Source of the DNA: Sipunculus nudus
Taxonomy: Eukaryota; Annelida; Sipuncula; Golfingiida; Sipunculidae
Reading direction: 5' to 3'
DNA length: 64,000 bases
Assembly (NCBI GenBank): GCA_026874595.1
Contig: CM049316.1
Span: 47,246,695 to 47,310,694, forward strand
Below are positions 47,713-61,149 of this stretch, in pieces; position 1 is the first letter of the stretch; each line of letters starts with the position of its first letter. The notes beneath the pieces were generated by a model. The model was not told the DNA's origin and ran no database searches. It was given only the letters and a program-made list of their open reading frames with translations. The position numbers were made by a program, and so were the translations under genes.

Positions 47713-47765
<53 letters not shown>
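47713..47765. repeat. (AT)n microsatellite
   Basis: About 26 dinucleotides following a duplicated tcatgggact. Confidence 0.97.
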
Positions 47766-47766
<1 letters not shown>

Positions 47767-48796
47767 CGACACAACTGCAAATTCAAAATGAATCAAATAC
47801 TTATAATTAGGAAAAAAGTACCCTGTCTGTTGACGCCAACATCAATGAGTGATCAGTGTAGCAATCATGAAAAAAATAAAGTAAAATAACGCAAATGATG
47901 AACAATCAGGAGGCGGAGTAATAAATAAGAAATATTGATTTTTGCCAACGTATGCAGGTAAATCTTTAATTTCATGTCAGCATGTTATCAAGCATATTGA
48001 AAACCACAAACGTATGCAAATATTTATATGCCTAAATAAACCGAGCGCAGTAATTCCTAGATTCTATTCCTAGGACAGTTTCTTCAGGTAACACAATTTT
48101 CATAGAAGCCGGGAACCAGTTATTTAGTGAAGCGTACTGCCTGACACTGAAGAGGGTATGGAAAAAAATGAGTGACTGAAAGCTTTCTTTGGTTAAAACT
48201 AATTGAAATACTCGTCTTGCATTAGGGACTCATATGGACCCTTGTGCCAAGAAATATGTTATGTTTCATGTAATATGAATGCAATGTTACAATATTGAAT
48301 TAAGAGTTATTAGGACCTCTGGATGTGACCACAAAGCCGGCGAAACTGATTTTAAAGCATACTTGAATAGGAAGGCATTTTGAATAGATCGCTCACATGT
48401 TTTTGATGACGGTTTTACAAATGTAGTGGGTCTCTGTGGGACTACCTAACAAGGCATATTTTGAAAATTATAAGATCTAATACCTTCAGTCACAGTACAT
48501 TAAATAGACTTTCTACGTTACGCCCTTCGCGACGTTTATGAAGTATTTAAAAAGGAATAACATAAGTGTGGTTGACTTAACCGTACGTTAATATAAAATG
48601 CATCATGTTTCATAGATTAATCTTGAAACATAATATTGTTATTTGTTTGTTTTAACTTGTTTTAACAATTTTTTCTTACAGAAGATATAATGTATTTGCG
48701 ATTTTGGTATTCCGTAATATTTCTGTATTTTGTTAATAGAACAACTCTTAAAGCATCCGTTTTATTATTATGATTATTATAATGTTTATTATTATG

Positions 48797-48798
<2 letters not shown>
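47766..48798. other. Unique AT-rich DNA
   Basis: No gene or repeat recognised. Confidence 0.4.
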
Positions 48799-48847
<49 letters not shown>

Positions 48848-48855
48848 ATATATAT
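48799..48855. repeat. (AT)n microsatellite
   Basis: About 20 dinucleotides followed by impure ATAC and ATAA words. Confidence 0.95.
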
Positions 48856-50098
48856 TATAGTTTCAGTGTACCTATGGCACTGTGTAAAAGGTTCTTTTCT
48901 TATGCCTTTTTTGGGGAGGAGTCAAGGACTGATCTGTTAACCAGTGTTTGACTCATTTTTGCAGATATTGTTTACAGATGACCCTGATGCCATTGCCCGA
49001 ATATTCAGACTCCATTCACATGAATGGAGCCCGAATGCCTATGGGGTGATTTTTTCCCTATGATTTGACACGATCTCAAACGGGAATCTTATACATGACC
49101 AAGGGGGTCTATGCAAAATACCTAAAATACCCGAAAGATGATGGTTCCCTCATAGATATCCCTATCACGTCGCCCTAAAATAGACCAATCTATAAGCCCT
49201 CCCAGCATGCCTGCTAGGCTGTAAACAAGAGACAAAGTAGGTAACAATTATCGGATTTTTTTAGAGTAAGTGCCAATATTTTCATACATAGTGAACAATA
49301 AGTTACAATTTATGTCCAGACTGAGTCAACACCAATATAAGATGAGAAATATGTCGGGGTTATAATTGTTGCATATCCTGAAAAACAATAATTAACAGTT
49401 TATTTCTGTGTTACAGACCTGTATAGCTTTCCTGGTGCGTTGTCATTGACACAAGCTATATGTTTTACACAAAAGAACGACATGTAGTCGCTGTGGAAAC
49501 AAATGTGCCTATTTAAAGGTATGTAATAAAAACGAATCGTGTAAGTGTCAACGAAAGAGATTAATGACAAAACAAGGGAGACATTCTACAAAGTAAAACA
49601 AAATGAAGGGCCGCGGGGTGTTTGCTGAAGCGGAATCAGTTGATGTATACTAACGGTCTGAATCTGACTAACAGACAATGGGAGGTCACCTGGTCAAATA
49701 TACATGTCAAAAACCAGTCATTATAAATACTCACATCAAGACAAACCGTACAAAATCACATGTGAATCATTGTCCTGATAATATTTATACAATGGTAATA
49801 GGATATTTTAGTTGTATGACGCAGTTCTCTAGGTCACGTATATAATGCACATGTGGCTATTATATTATGTGCAAAATATCTGCATGTGAATAATGTCACA
49901 TAATTATAATGATATTATACATGCGTTATACCGAAAAGCAGCGCCGGACTTTGTTTCTCGCATTTTTCTTCCCCACAGGCCTATTTATGTATGCGAGAGA
50001 GTTGGAGAAGATACTTAACATAATTTGTTTACCTGTGGCCGGGTGTTGAGCCCCCTACCCCTACAGCTCCTGTATCCGCCCCTGGTATTTATTTAAAA
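48856..50098. other. Unique DNA with a weak exon-like segment
   Basis: A pyrimidine-rich run ending ttttgcag precedes a 33-codon frame from 48965 (LFTDDPDAIARIFRLHSHEW) that ends at a TGA near 49063. Family unknown. Nothing else recognised. Confidence 0.25.
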
Positions 50099-51300
50099 AA
50101 AAAGCTTGTTGGGTATTGCCTTCTTATTGGTTCTTGGAGAGCGGTATCGCCTCTTGATCTGCACGGGTCCATAATATTTCTATTACACGGAAACGCATCT
50201 TAAACACAATACGCCTCATGGAGTCGCTGCATTTTCGCGCAACATTCAAGTGAAACATTTCTACATCACACACGGCACGTTCACACACCCGAGGTCTTAG
50301 CATGTTATCAATTTCATTCAGGGGCGGTACGATCTGATGAACTCGAAGTGACACAAAGACGGTGACTGCAGTCCTAATGTTAGAGTGTAGATTCGATTTA
50401 ATAAAATAAAATAAAATAACTTTCAGTTTGTAATTCCAACATTAGCATGGTGCTCTAGAATATTTAATACCATTCACCCTGAATATGGGTCTATGCGCCC
50501 CCTCTTGACTTAGCCACCAGTACATACAGTGTCTACTCCTACCTTCACTCGGAATTACCTATCATTTTCCATTGTGGCATAGGACCACAAGCACATTATA
50601 TGACGGCACACAGATGAAATATTTAGACATATGACAACAAGCACATTGTATGATGGCATACTGATGACAATATTTAGACAAGATACTGCAAAGCGCACTG
50701 CCTCCGGGGCAAGACGTAATAGATCACGCGGTGTCTGACCTCAAGGAAATATTTTACAACGACTTTGTCCACGAAATCAGTCCATATTAAACCAAATTCC
50801 AGTACAATTATGGCGAAAGTCAAAGGTTTGTCGACTTTTCAATTTCATCACGATAAAAAACGAAATTTTTATGAAAAAAATTACATGTTTCTCCCTAAAA
50901 AGAAATCTTTTTCATATGTTTGTCATTCTCTTCTGTGTTTGTAAATCACCATCAAAGGCGATGCCTTGCCAGAGCACCAAGTGGTTATTTGAAGTATGGT
51001 CCCGGGCTGTGTTTGAATGATGACCCCTGTGTCTTTGTGAACAGTCATGTATGGGATCTATCTGAACGCACGAGGGCTCACACGGAGATGTGGGGATATA
51101 AGCAGGATAAAAGATCACCCGGGCTACCCCCGCAGACAACCCGACCTCACAACCCAATTAAGGAAGATGTGATAGAAGACCCTTTTTTTAAGATTCCTGG
51201 GAGGAAAACATGACAAACTGAAAGCACACAGTCATTGAAACCTCCTAATGCTATCATAAATTAAAATAAGGTTCACACGTAGTTTTATTATTCAGATACC
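50099..51300. other. Unique DNA, small repeats
   Basis: (AAAAT)n lies at about 50399-50420. An approximately 57 bp unit with gacaacaagcacatt and tatgayggca is duplicated at about 50580-50685. Open frames at 50124-50354 (minus) and 50920-51213 (plus) have no recognised family. Confidence 0.35.
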
Positions 51301-52030
51301 TGTATATACACTTTGGTGTATACACAATATGGTATTTTATCAAAAGATTATTAAACTATACTAGCTTCGGAGCCTTAAATAATCGTTTTAATTATAAAAA
51401 ATAACGTAAAACAAGTAAGACAATAGAAGTACATGAAACCAGAAGGTATTTTAATATATTGTGGTACGTTGGACAAATAATAACTAAATTATTCGCGGAC
51501 TAAAAGACCTACAGGACTAAAAGTCTTCAAGACCTATAAAGACATAATACAGAATAATGTACAAATTACAACGGGCGGCACATATGACCATGTTCAAAAT
51601 CTGTTATTGTCATCAGTGAACTCAATAATAACTTATACAAGCAATGCCGTAAAATTCTGTATTGTCTTTATTATTGGTATATATAAATCTACCAATATAT
51701 TGCAGTCTAATGCAGTTCAAAGACCCTATGTTATAATTTAGGTGTTCTGGTGTCATTTGGCGGCAGACATGATTTGGGTATTATTCGCTGTGAAAGCTTT
51801 AACATTCCTGCTGGCTATATAAATGTAGGGATTTTTTACCAATCACGATATACTATGACTACTATTTGCTCCAAATAAACTTTCAAGTAAACTTAACATC
51901 GTACAAATTACAATTGTGAATAGGCGTCTTCTGAAGGACTTAGATGTTCATAACATCTTAGTTGAGGAGCAAAATGGAGAAAATAGATCTTGCTTGGAGA
52001 ATTTTTCCTTATATTGTATTATTAGAATAA
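51301..52030. other. Unique AT-rich DNA upstream of the LINE relic
   Basis: Nothing recognised. Confidence 0.4.
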
Positions 52031-52035
52031 AACAA

Positions 52036-53595
52036 ACCTGGGGCTTAATACGTTACAGCCTTTATAGATTTGAATACCGCATTTGATTATGAGAAAGAGG
52101 TTTTCTGTATTATAAATTATTTCAATGTGGAATCGATTGCAATTTGTTTTTGCTATAAAAACGCTATTCAAAGATACACGAAATTGTGTAAAGGTTAATG
52201 ATCTAAATACATACAGGTTTGTTACCGCAGATGGTGTCAGGTAGGGTGATACCCTTTCACCAATACTATTTTCGATCTTTATTAATGATTTAGCAGAAGG
52301 TATCAACATAATGCATAGTGGAATAGATGTAAATAGTAGAAACGTTGGCATATTAATGTAAGATATTGTTTCATTGGCATCTTCTACGTCTCTTTTACAA
52401 GAAATGTTATCTTACATTTATGAATGGTAGCAAAAGTGGTAAAATGAAACCAGTGAGAAAAAGTAAAAATATAATTGTACGCTTGAGGAGGTCGAGAAAA
52501 AAGGTCAGATGGTCCATTTAAAGCAGGGGATAGCATTTAAAATTTAAATTATCATGAGAAAGTGATGCCATGACAGCATTAGGGGCTGTGATAAGTAAAT
52601 ATCGATCAAATAACAACATGTCGTTCAAAGTTTACAGAAAACTTTTTATACTTGTGTACTACCAGTCATAGAATTTGGTTCATAAATATATTGTGGTGAT
52701 AAGCGCGTCCTAGATTAGAGAATATTCAAACGACAGCCGGCAAAATATTTCTGGGAGTAAACAGATTTGCCCCACATTGAGCCATCCAAGGTGATATAGG
52801 TTGGGTAATCTGTATATACCGGTTTATAAAGAATACGTTGAAAATATGGAATAGGATTATAAAAGTGGATGAATATAGATGATGTTAGCAAATACATTGT
52901 ATTTTTATGAGATAATGCTTTACTAGAAAATAATTGGAGTTCCACTGTAAGTGACCTTTTTGAAGATTGTAGTTGTGAAACAAGCTTTGACAATATTACA
53001 GAATGTTCAATGACTAAAATATACAATAAAATAGGATATGTTATGAATGTTGAATGGGGAGAAAAACTGTTTTTAAAAACCAACGCCCTAGGAATTATAG
53101 GCTGTACAGAAAGTAAATCATTACAGAGTAATATATAAAAATAAACCTTTCTTCAAAATAAAAGATCCTTTTAAGCTCAATTTAGATTGGGTGTATTACC
53201 TTTGGCAATTGAAACAGGCAGATTTCGTCGCTTAAATATTGAACAAAGGGTCTGTTTTAAATGTAATGAGTGTGTTGAAAATGTGGTTCATTTCCATTTG
53301 CATTGACGTCTGTATGAGCAGGAAGGTCAGATATAATTTTCTGGTACAAACTTGTCAGCACTTACTTTAACAGAGAATGATAAAATTTATTGGTTGTGTG
53401 AAAATAATACTGGAAATCTATAAAAAAAAATATGCAGATGTTATGAAATTAGAAGCAAGCGATTGGATGTCCGAGCTACTTATTCTGATCAAAGCTTTGA
53501 AGAGACTTATAGGTCCACAGGGCCGGGTGCATAGTTCTGTATATTCAAATGTATCTAATTGTACTTGTCACTTTAATAAAGAATACTACTTCTAA
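52036..53595 (+). pseudogene. LINE reverse transcriptase and C-terminal region, 5'-truncated relic
   Basis: In order on the plus strand: DLNTAFDYEKE from 52067 (first catalytic aspartate); the GVR-stop-GDTLSP block from about 52233, followed by ILFSIFINDLAEGI; and the catalytic box as ILM-stop-DIVSLASS near 52350, in which two codons of the usual YADD are missing. Further on come SDLFEDCSCETSFDNI (about 52960), then LGVLPLAIETGRFRR and a cysteine-rich CFKCNECVENVVHFH (about 53190-53310). That ending is typical of several non-LTR clades. Many stops and frame changes show it is long dead. No endonuclease precedes it. Confidence 0.82.
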
Positions 53596-53734
53596 ATTTT
53601 TCTAACGTTTCTAAATTCAAATTAACATTTTCAGAAGCCATGTGCGTCATTGTCTCTATGCAAGAATATGTCTTAAAAATCTCTTGAAAATTCAGACTTC
53701 CATCACTTCGCACAAAATATTTATATTATCGCCC

Positions 53735-53830
53735 TGTTGTGCTTCTTATACGTCTGTTTGTGCGTGCATGTGTGTAAGTGTGTGTGTGTGTGAGAGATCG
53801 AGGTCGAGATCGTATGGGAGAGAGAGAGTT
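53735..53830. repeat. (GT)n and (GA)n-rich simple sequence
   Basis: Impure gtgtgtgt run followed by gagatcgaggtcgagatcg and gagagagag. Confidence 0.85.
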
Positions 53831-54514
53831 CTTGGTGGAGTAACAGTACTCTAGCCAATTAACTTAAAAACATTGATACTGATTAGCGAAATCAGAGAAG
53901 TATACTGTAGACACCCGAGGGAAATTCTTCCCAACATCAGTCGCTACCTGAATAATTGGAACTGTGGCTCCGTTAGACATCTCACCAATGGAATCGGGGT
54001 CAGCTTAACCAATTAGTACGTCAAAGGTTGTCTGCCAAATCTATACACAGACGGGCTTCTTCTGTTTAAATGTCAATGCGAAATGAGAAAAAGTGTGAAG
54101 ATCCTGTTGTATAGTGTGTTAGACAAGACACCGCCATGTACGTGCATGTATGTTATCTGGGTTTATCTGAGAAATACATCTACCTTTTCTGCCTTTTGAT
54201 GTTTCACAGAACTTTTCCCATTTTCCCTCGATTCTATTTTATGAAGTCTACGAACATTGAGATTCAAAAGTTGGCCATTACATGTAGAAATCTTGTTGAT
54301 CCTATAGGAAATTATAATAAAGCCAATAAGTTTAATTAATCAATTTTATTTAACATAATCAAACGTTTCTTACCATTTTTCTTTGAAGCTGTAAAAAAAT
54401 GAATATTAAGACTGAGACATTTTGTAAACTGTTTAAACCAAGTCAGGTGAACATCATTAATGTTAATACTGCATATAAAATTGATCTTTATTTTTTCAAA
54501 ATAGTAATATTGTG
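53831..54514. other. Unique DNA
   Basis: Nothing recognised. Confidence 0.4.
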
Positions 54515-56198
54515 TAGGTCTGTATTAATTTATCGATGTATCGATGCATGTCAATACGTCACGTCGATCGGTTACCGATACGTTATGCATGCTGCATCGT
54601 CGTGCCGATGAAGTACGATAAATGCTGAGGATCATAGATACGAGTCATACAACACTACAGCCTGAATTATAGTCTGAGCTATTGTTTAAACCTTAAGCGG
54701 TCTTTCATTTCTTATTTTGACTCTTTTAAAACTTAAATAAAACCACGTATTGGCATATGAACGAAATACATATACAGAATGTATATACTGGTGCTTCCAT
54801 TGAAAGCCGGCGCGTGTGAGCGATGATGGAGTAACGAGGAATTTTCGTCTCCGAAATTCGTATTGGACAGCTATATGTGAAATAAATCGGATGTACTACA
54901 ATATAGGCTTTATTGCCATATATATATATTTAAGTTTATATAAAAATTATTGGGCCTTGCTAGGTACCAGCTATAGTCATGAGTTCACAGGTGACATATT
55001 TTATACCACTTACTGGACACAGATTCCCATTTCAACATGCCTTTACAAATAACTGTGCAACCTGTTGTTTCAACAGAACAGATTCCATAGCAATTCCGGC
55101 ATTTCAAGTTAAATCAAAGTTTGAATCACTAGTTTAGTTTGATTTATATTTGATTTTTAAATCTGCCAACATGATTTAGAACAGTCTGCTCAAATCTTTG
55201 AAACTGCTTTTTATATGCAAAACGATTAACTAAAAATACTTATATAATAATAAAAAATGACACATGAAAAAAATCATTGTTTCATCTTTTTTTCTAATTT
55301 ATCGTGGAACATTTTATGTTCGGGGAGGGGGGATGTCCTGGATAATGTTGCTTTTTTGTGTACGTATCGCTTATACAGCTGAAATTATAATCAGGGGCGT
55401 CAATAGGGGGGGGGGGGCGGGGGTCAATGATCAATGTTATCATCCCTCCCCCTTTCAGAGAGAATAATATATTGCTAATAATATATTGAGAATTATAATT
55501 AATATTGTATCTTAACTTGGTTTAAAAGTCTAAATGTTTTGCCCTCGATTGTAAATTAAAATAAGTGGCCAAGCGGCGATTGAATTCCCCTTTGATTAAA
55601 ATATAATTTCCCACTGGGAAATATACATATTATATAAAAAGAAGTTTGATTTAAGAGAAAAATCATTTGAGCTAAAACAAATTATAAATATCTGTTTAAA
55701 TCAAATAAATGTAATTAAAATAAAAATAGTCCCTCTTTATATATTTTTCTTCTGTCACATAATTTTAGAAAGTGGACAAGGAAACAACATTTCTTTGTTG
55801 TACAGTATTATATATCAAATCGGGAACGTACAAATGAACCAGTCTGGTTATAAATGTTCAAGCTCTTTCGTGTTGAAGGTGAAAAGAAGTCATTCTTGTC
55901 TCATGCTGACGACAAAAATAGAACATGTTCTATTTTTTTCGTTCGGATAGCATCGTTCGGATTAGGTGTGTATGCACCAACATAAAATTTTTTTTTCGTT
56001 CGTACAGGAAATTTTCGTCCGGACGTAAAATTCGTTCGGACGCATCCGGTGTGAAACCGCCTTAAATATTACAGTCTGTTTTATTTGTTTTTGAAACACT
56101 CTATCCACAGAGCATTTAATCAGAATGATACACATATAAAAATGAAGCGTATCGTCATTACATATCGGTCTGATTAGGCTGACCGATACCCAGCCCTA
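54515..56198. mobile_element. hAT-like non-autonomous element, about 1.68 kb
   Basis: The right end, in reverse, reads tagggctgggtatcggtc, the TAGGGCTGGG form common among hAT ends. The left end reads taggtctgtattaatttatc, then atcgatgtatcgatgc, a degraded match rich in ATCGAT words. The eight bases outside each end are atattgtg and atatttag, agreeing at six of eight, as an aged hAT duplication would. The interior holds a G-rich run (55406-55423) and, near 55990-56060, ggtgtgaaaccgcctta, the end word of some other element. No transposase frame. Confidence 0.5.
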
Positions 56199-57440
56199 AT
56201 ATTTAGCATATTGTCAGTGCTTCTGGACACCTTAACAATATATTGTACCACTGATTATTCATTCCCGGTATAATCATGCATTGGATGCAGCAATCATTTC
56301 GATTGTTTCTTCTTTTATGTTCGACTTAATCCGAGCGCCATTAAACCACTCTCCAGTAGGATGTGAAAGCAATCGTATGCTTGATCGTATTTTTAATAAT
56401 CCAGAAAAAAAAATAGAGTGAGCCTGTACACATATGTAATATATATATTTACTTTCATATCTCCAAGGAGAACAACGAGAATTATCCGCAAAAAATTAGT
56501 CATTGGGGTAAATGCTGTCTTTCATCTGGACGAACTATTCACGTTCGGATCTTTTATATTCGATGTTTAGAATCCATGACCATGTTAGCTGTTAGTATAG
56601 GTATAAACACTATGACTCCCCTGAGTCAGATTTAAGAAATACAAGGAAATAGGCCCGTAATAGCATTTTATAAAATTAAAAAAAAAACTGAAGAGAAATG
56701 TTCCTGTATTCCTACAACACCCTTTGGTTACCCTTATTTGCAAATCAAACGTTTAAATGTACACAAACCCTGGTTAATATGGTTTTGTTATGATATTTGA
56801 CCATGGAAACTCTATTTCTAGACGTTATGTTTCACCATTTATTAGGGTTTAAAATAGGAAAATGTACAATTTGTCAAAAAAGCTAATATAAAATGTATAA
56901 GAAAATCCATACTATTGCAAAGCCCCCATAAAGCTGTACTAAGGATCATTGCTCTCAGCAGAATATACGACTATAAACAGCAGATTTCCGACCCTCCCTA
57001 CTGTCTGTCGCTTTGTCGTCAATATAGCCTTTTAAGCTTTCTTTAGCTACGACTGGACTTATTCTCACATAATTAATAGCCACAGTACACTGAAATGTAA
57101 TCTATTTACCTTTTGTTTCTAATATTAATGACACCTTCGTTCACGTATAGTTTTTTTTAACTGCAGTGCGTTAAAACCTCAACATATAATATAAAGTACC
57201 TTTCTCGGCGTTTTATCGAACAGTCATATTTTTGATGAATTGTCTGACACCGCAAGTCACGTAACCCAGTTTTTGAATTTAGAAAATCTGCAGAGATCTT
57301 AAAAAGTTTTACTCTATAAAAGCAGTGATGAATCGATTACGACATGTATCTATTAATAATATGTAAACTACGCCACCTTCCTCACTTTGAGTTGCCAGTA
57401 ATTTGATTTTCGGGGGTGGCCTCTCGCTTTGTAGTCATAG
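56199..57440. other. Unique AT-rich DNA
   Basis: Nothing recognised. Confidence 0.4.
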
Positions 57441-57481
57441 GTTCTGCTTTATTGTGACGTGGAAGCCTCGATGTTGGCACG

Positions 57482-57640
57482 TCAGTTTGTAAAGACGTCC
57501 CCTGGGAAATTACGGCGGTCCGGTCCTCCTTTTGTTGGCCAAACCTTATTTATTAGACCCGGATGTAACTGGACATCCTCGTCATTCAGGTCCATGTCCT
57601 CATTAACGATCATTTGTGGTCCATCTAATACAGGATGCAT
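57482..57640 (-). CDS. Small open frame, 52 codons, unassigned
   Basis: On the minus strand an ATG at 57638-57640, preceded in frame by a TAA, opens a frame that ends TGA at 57482-57484. The product is acidic with a proline/glycine-rich end: MHPVLDGPQMIVNEDMDL near the start and WPTKGGPDRRNFPGDVFTN at the end. The segment is clearly more G+C-rich and codon-like than its neighbours. An AG (cgcag) sits just before the ATG, so it could also be an internal exon. The plus strand is also open across it (57459-57749). I recognise no family. Confidence 0.25.
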   Translation of the reverse strand: MHPVLDGPQMIVNEDMDLNDEDVQLHPGLINKVWPTKGGPDRRNFPGDVFTN

Positions 57641-59224
57641 TCTGCGTTTTTATGGAGTCGTCGTACATGTCAACCTTTTAATGCGATTATTGTCTATTAT
57701 TCCGCAAAGACACACGCCGCCTTTCATGTATATTTATAATGGTCAGTGAAATCTGTTAGGTTTTCAAATAGTAGATAAACGGAGTGAAGGGTAAATATCT
57801 AAGGGGAGGTGTTGCAATAGAACAGTTTGAACATTAAGAATTATGTTCAGATTTAGGAGATGTTAAACTTAATTAAATTTAGGATATAGAACCAATTATG
57901 CATCACCAAATTTCACAAAAACACATTCCAAACAGATACCGGTATCCAATGTCTACCTAAGTTTCTTAAATTATATTATTCAGAAAATTAGGCAGTCTTG
58001 AAAGAGTGCTGTCCACATGTTACGGATGTAGGAATTCTCGTCTTGAAAAAATGTTTGGTGACGGTGATTCAGTGAATCTTAACGAACTTAAAGAACAGGT
58101 CACCCGAAGGGTTATTATGTAAATGACGTCTATTTGGACACGGTATAGTACTAAATGAATGCACACTGTCTAACAATCTTTCATGTATACCATCGTGTAA
58201 ATCTGAAATAAAATACACATATGACAGTTTTAATGATCGCATTACAACATCTTCAATTATTTAAGTGCAGTGAATTATGTATAATTCAATTTCATTCCTA
58301 ACCACAGAACATTTCAATACACACCCTTTCCTTGCCATGCTTTACCGAAGTGGACTGGATGAAGCGGGTTCAGTGAGGTGGATAGCTTTCCATTGTCAAT
58401 TAACGCGTCCCTATTTTGTATGGGCTCCCACGACGTTAATACAGAACAGATATGTATATTTCTAGCAATCTGTTTGAGAGACGGGCAAACATTTTAAGGT
58501 TTTTCTATCGGCTGATAAACAGCGGCCGTCGCTGGCCTGATGTTGAGCTGTGAGGGTGGCCGGTACTGCACGGTCACTGGACATGATGGCGTTATGGAAA
58601 TTGTCCAATTATACAGGGATAAAACATGATTGAAAACAGCGTTACATAGGTCCCTCAGATGGCGCAGAAAAGTTATTACTCAAGCGCAGACATGAGCCCG
58701 GAGTGACATCTAAATTTTCAGATAGTTGTTTTCTTCTTTTCCTGGTCTACATATTGTTAAGATGTATTGTCAAAGGCCTGGATAAAGCCGTTATTAACAA
58801 TCTATACCAGAGCAACAGACCAGACAGGGGTCTTATCCATTTGATATATAAAAGGATTTCTCTGAAGTGCTACAGCCCTCAAAGCCTCGCCCTATAGGTT
58901 ATTAATTAACTTGGAAAAATGCATTACCGAGGCATTTGGAGTTTTATTTGCCACAGAAACGAACTACTGCAACTGATTAATAAACCTACCTAAAAAAATT
59001 CAATATCCGGACGAGCTTATAGTTACGAGCGCGCAACACACGCTATAACATGAGCTTTTTATGGACAATATTTTATATATGGAATTATAACATAAAAATT
59101 TATACATACATGTGTGTTTCCCTATTATGTGTACAGTGTGTAGAAACAATATATTACTTGACGGTAGATGTGACTGATAACCTCCCTACTTTAGCCAATA
59201 AGATAAGACAATAAGACAATAAGA
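57641..59224. other. Unique DNA
   Basis: Several overlapping short frames, no family. No repeat seen. Confidence 0.4.
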
Positions 59225-59520
59225 CCTGATAATGCAAGAATTCATCTTGTGATATGAATGTCCCACAATGAAACAATGGAAACTCCTTGATAAGGTAGCC
59301 GATTTATAATGCAAGAATGGAGATTCTCTGATAAGAATCTCACAATGCAACGATGGAAACTTCCTGATAAGAATAGCTGATATTGCAAGAATGGAGATTC
59401 TGATAAGAATATAAAACAAGGAAGCAATGGAAACTCCCTGATAAGAATAACCGATATATAATGCAAGAATAGAAACTCTCTGATAAGAATATAAAACAAG
59501 TAAGCAATGGAGAGTTTCAG
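59225..59520. repeat. Degenerate tandem repeat, about 75 bp unit, about 4 copies
   Basis: gaaactccttgataag-type words start at 59279, 59356 and 59430, with ccgatatataatgcaagaat and ataaaacaagtaagcaatgg between. The minus-strand open frames at 59186-59652 are by-products. Confidence 0.8.
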
Positions 59521-60354
59521 ATATAAACGTTGTCTAATGAATCCATTCAACGTATTACGGGTCAGTTGCACTAGGAAATCAGCTCGTCTCTCTATATATA
59601 AATTATGAGGTGAATTTAGAAGAACAAATGAAAGGGTCAGACTAACCACCAATCGGACTCAAAACCGATTATGAATCTTAATGAAAACCCATCATGAATC
59701 ACATTTTCTCTAAAAAAAAATTGTACAAATCTCTAATTCAATGTATCAATTATGTTCTTCACAAAGATGGATATGTCAAATAAAAACACAATCTGTACCC
59801 TATATACCCTATATTTCATATTGTGACAAGGTAGTCCTAATTTTTATAAGTATGTAATTGGAAAATGATATTACTTTTAATCGCATTCCACACATGCACA
59901 GATAAGTCACTTTCATAATGAAAATGACTATAATTTATATGATAACGTATGATTAACGTCATTCTTCAAACTATCCCAGACCTGAACCCAACAGAAATAC
60001 TGATTTTCTGAAATCAGCAACCCAAACTGTACAGCCGGACTTCCAAAATAAGCCCACTTTATGTCAGGAGAGTCCAGTTCATGGAGATATGGCAGAATCT
60101 GGACCTGTCCCTTGTGGCAAATCTCTGCAGTCAGAGGAGGTACTGGAAAAAATAACGATAAAGCTAAAGGCCTGAATCAGATCCAAAAGTCAAATGTATG
60201 CTTCTTTGTTAAAACGGATCCAATATTGATAGAAGACAGAATGGAAAAGTGAATATGTTGATGACTGTGGCATTTAAAAAAGGGTGTCGGTCTCATCAGA
60301 CTTAACATTTACAATTTCTGGTCTTTCGGACCTGATCTTTCTTGTAGTGGAGAG
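59521..60354. other. Unique DNA, possible transposase upstream debris
   Basis: 60061-60252 holds a plus-strand frame without recognised motif. In another frame SGPVPCGKSLQSEEVLEK is readable. It may belong to the MULE relic to the right, but nothing proves it. Confidence 0.3.
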
Positions 60355-60575
60355 CATATACCTAAGTTGGCATATCAAACGGTAGAGGGTTATTCGTTCT
60401 ACATTTGCCTGCCACCCATGACCAATACCCATTCACTTCTTGGTCGAGAGTGCGAACCCTTGTAGTGAAGACTTTGGCTGGGTGTCTTAGCGCAGACGGC
60501 GGTCAGACCGGGACGCGAACCTACAACTGTTTCGCCGCAAGTCCAGCGCCCTATCCTTTACGCCACCGAGCATTT
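60355..60575 (-). mobile_element. SINE with tRNA-derived head
   Basis: On the minus strand the head begins gctcggtggcg at about 60571. It contains a box A-like TGGCGTAAAGG (60555-60565) and a box B, GGTTCGCGTCC (60511-60521), at proper spacing for an internal RNA polymerase III promoter. The part between resembles an arginine-type tRNA but the anticodon stem no longer pairs, so it is not a tRNA gene. The body continues to lower coordinates (gtctgcgctaagacaccc) to roughly 60355. The tail boundary is unclear. Confidence 0.65.
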
Positions 60576-61140
60576 GGCTAGGTATCACAGACACCTGCAA
60601 TTAAACAGTACATGTAGCAGATAAAGAGAGCCCTACATAATGCAAGTAGGTATTCTTCCGCGAAGACCAGTACTGTAAGGAAAAGCAGAAGGAGTGGAAA
60701 ACGACACAAAGACCAATTTTTTTTCATATTCCATGGCTATTCCAAGTTAAAAGCTGACCCGTCATATTCATAGAGGGTTACATGTTTGGTACAGACATCT
60801 GCCCACATGCCACTGCAGGCAAATCTTGTTTGCATTTAATACTCAGTGATTTTTTCAAGGACCCGTGCCACATGCCTACAACACGGTTGGACGGAGAAGT
60901 ATGTCCGAACAGCTGGTATAGTGTCTTAGAGGAAGCAGGTGAGAAGCCTAAGAAAGCAGTTCCAAAACTGTATACAATCAGACGGTGCTGAAAAACAAGG
61001 GACACAAATAAAAAACAAGTAGTACAGTGACAAATAACAAAATAATAAAATACCAAAGGAAAAGGACATTTTGGCATTTTCTTTATGGCAATGCTGACAT
61101 ATTGAGTATTTTTTGCTCACCTGGCAGGTATTCTGGCAAA
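60576..61140. other. Unique DNA with an unassigned frame
   Basis: The plus-strand frame at 60782-60991 carries CHMPTTRLDGEVCPNSWYSV. It could be part of the MULE gene upstream of the recognisable domain. 60990-61110 looks like inserted A-rich sequence. Confidence 0.3.
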
Positions 61141-61149
61141 ACCTGAACA

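Noticed and set aside
59186-59652. Minus-strand hydrophobic proteins (77 and 136 codons)
   Set aside because: They read through a 75 bp degenerate tandem repeat. Their leucine/isoleucine-rich look comes from the repeat.
60505-60575. Functional tRNA gene
   Set aside because: Box A and box B are present, but the anticodon stem does not pair and the 3' end runs on into a SINE-like body.
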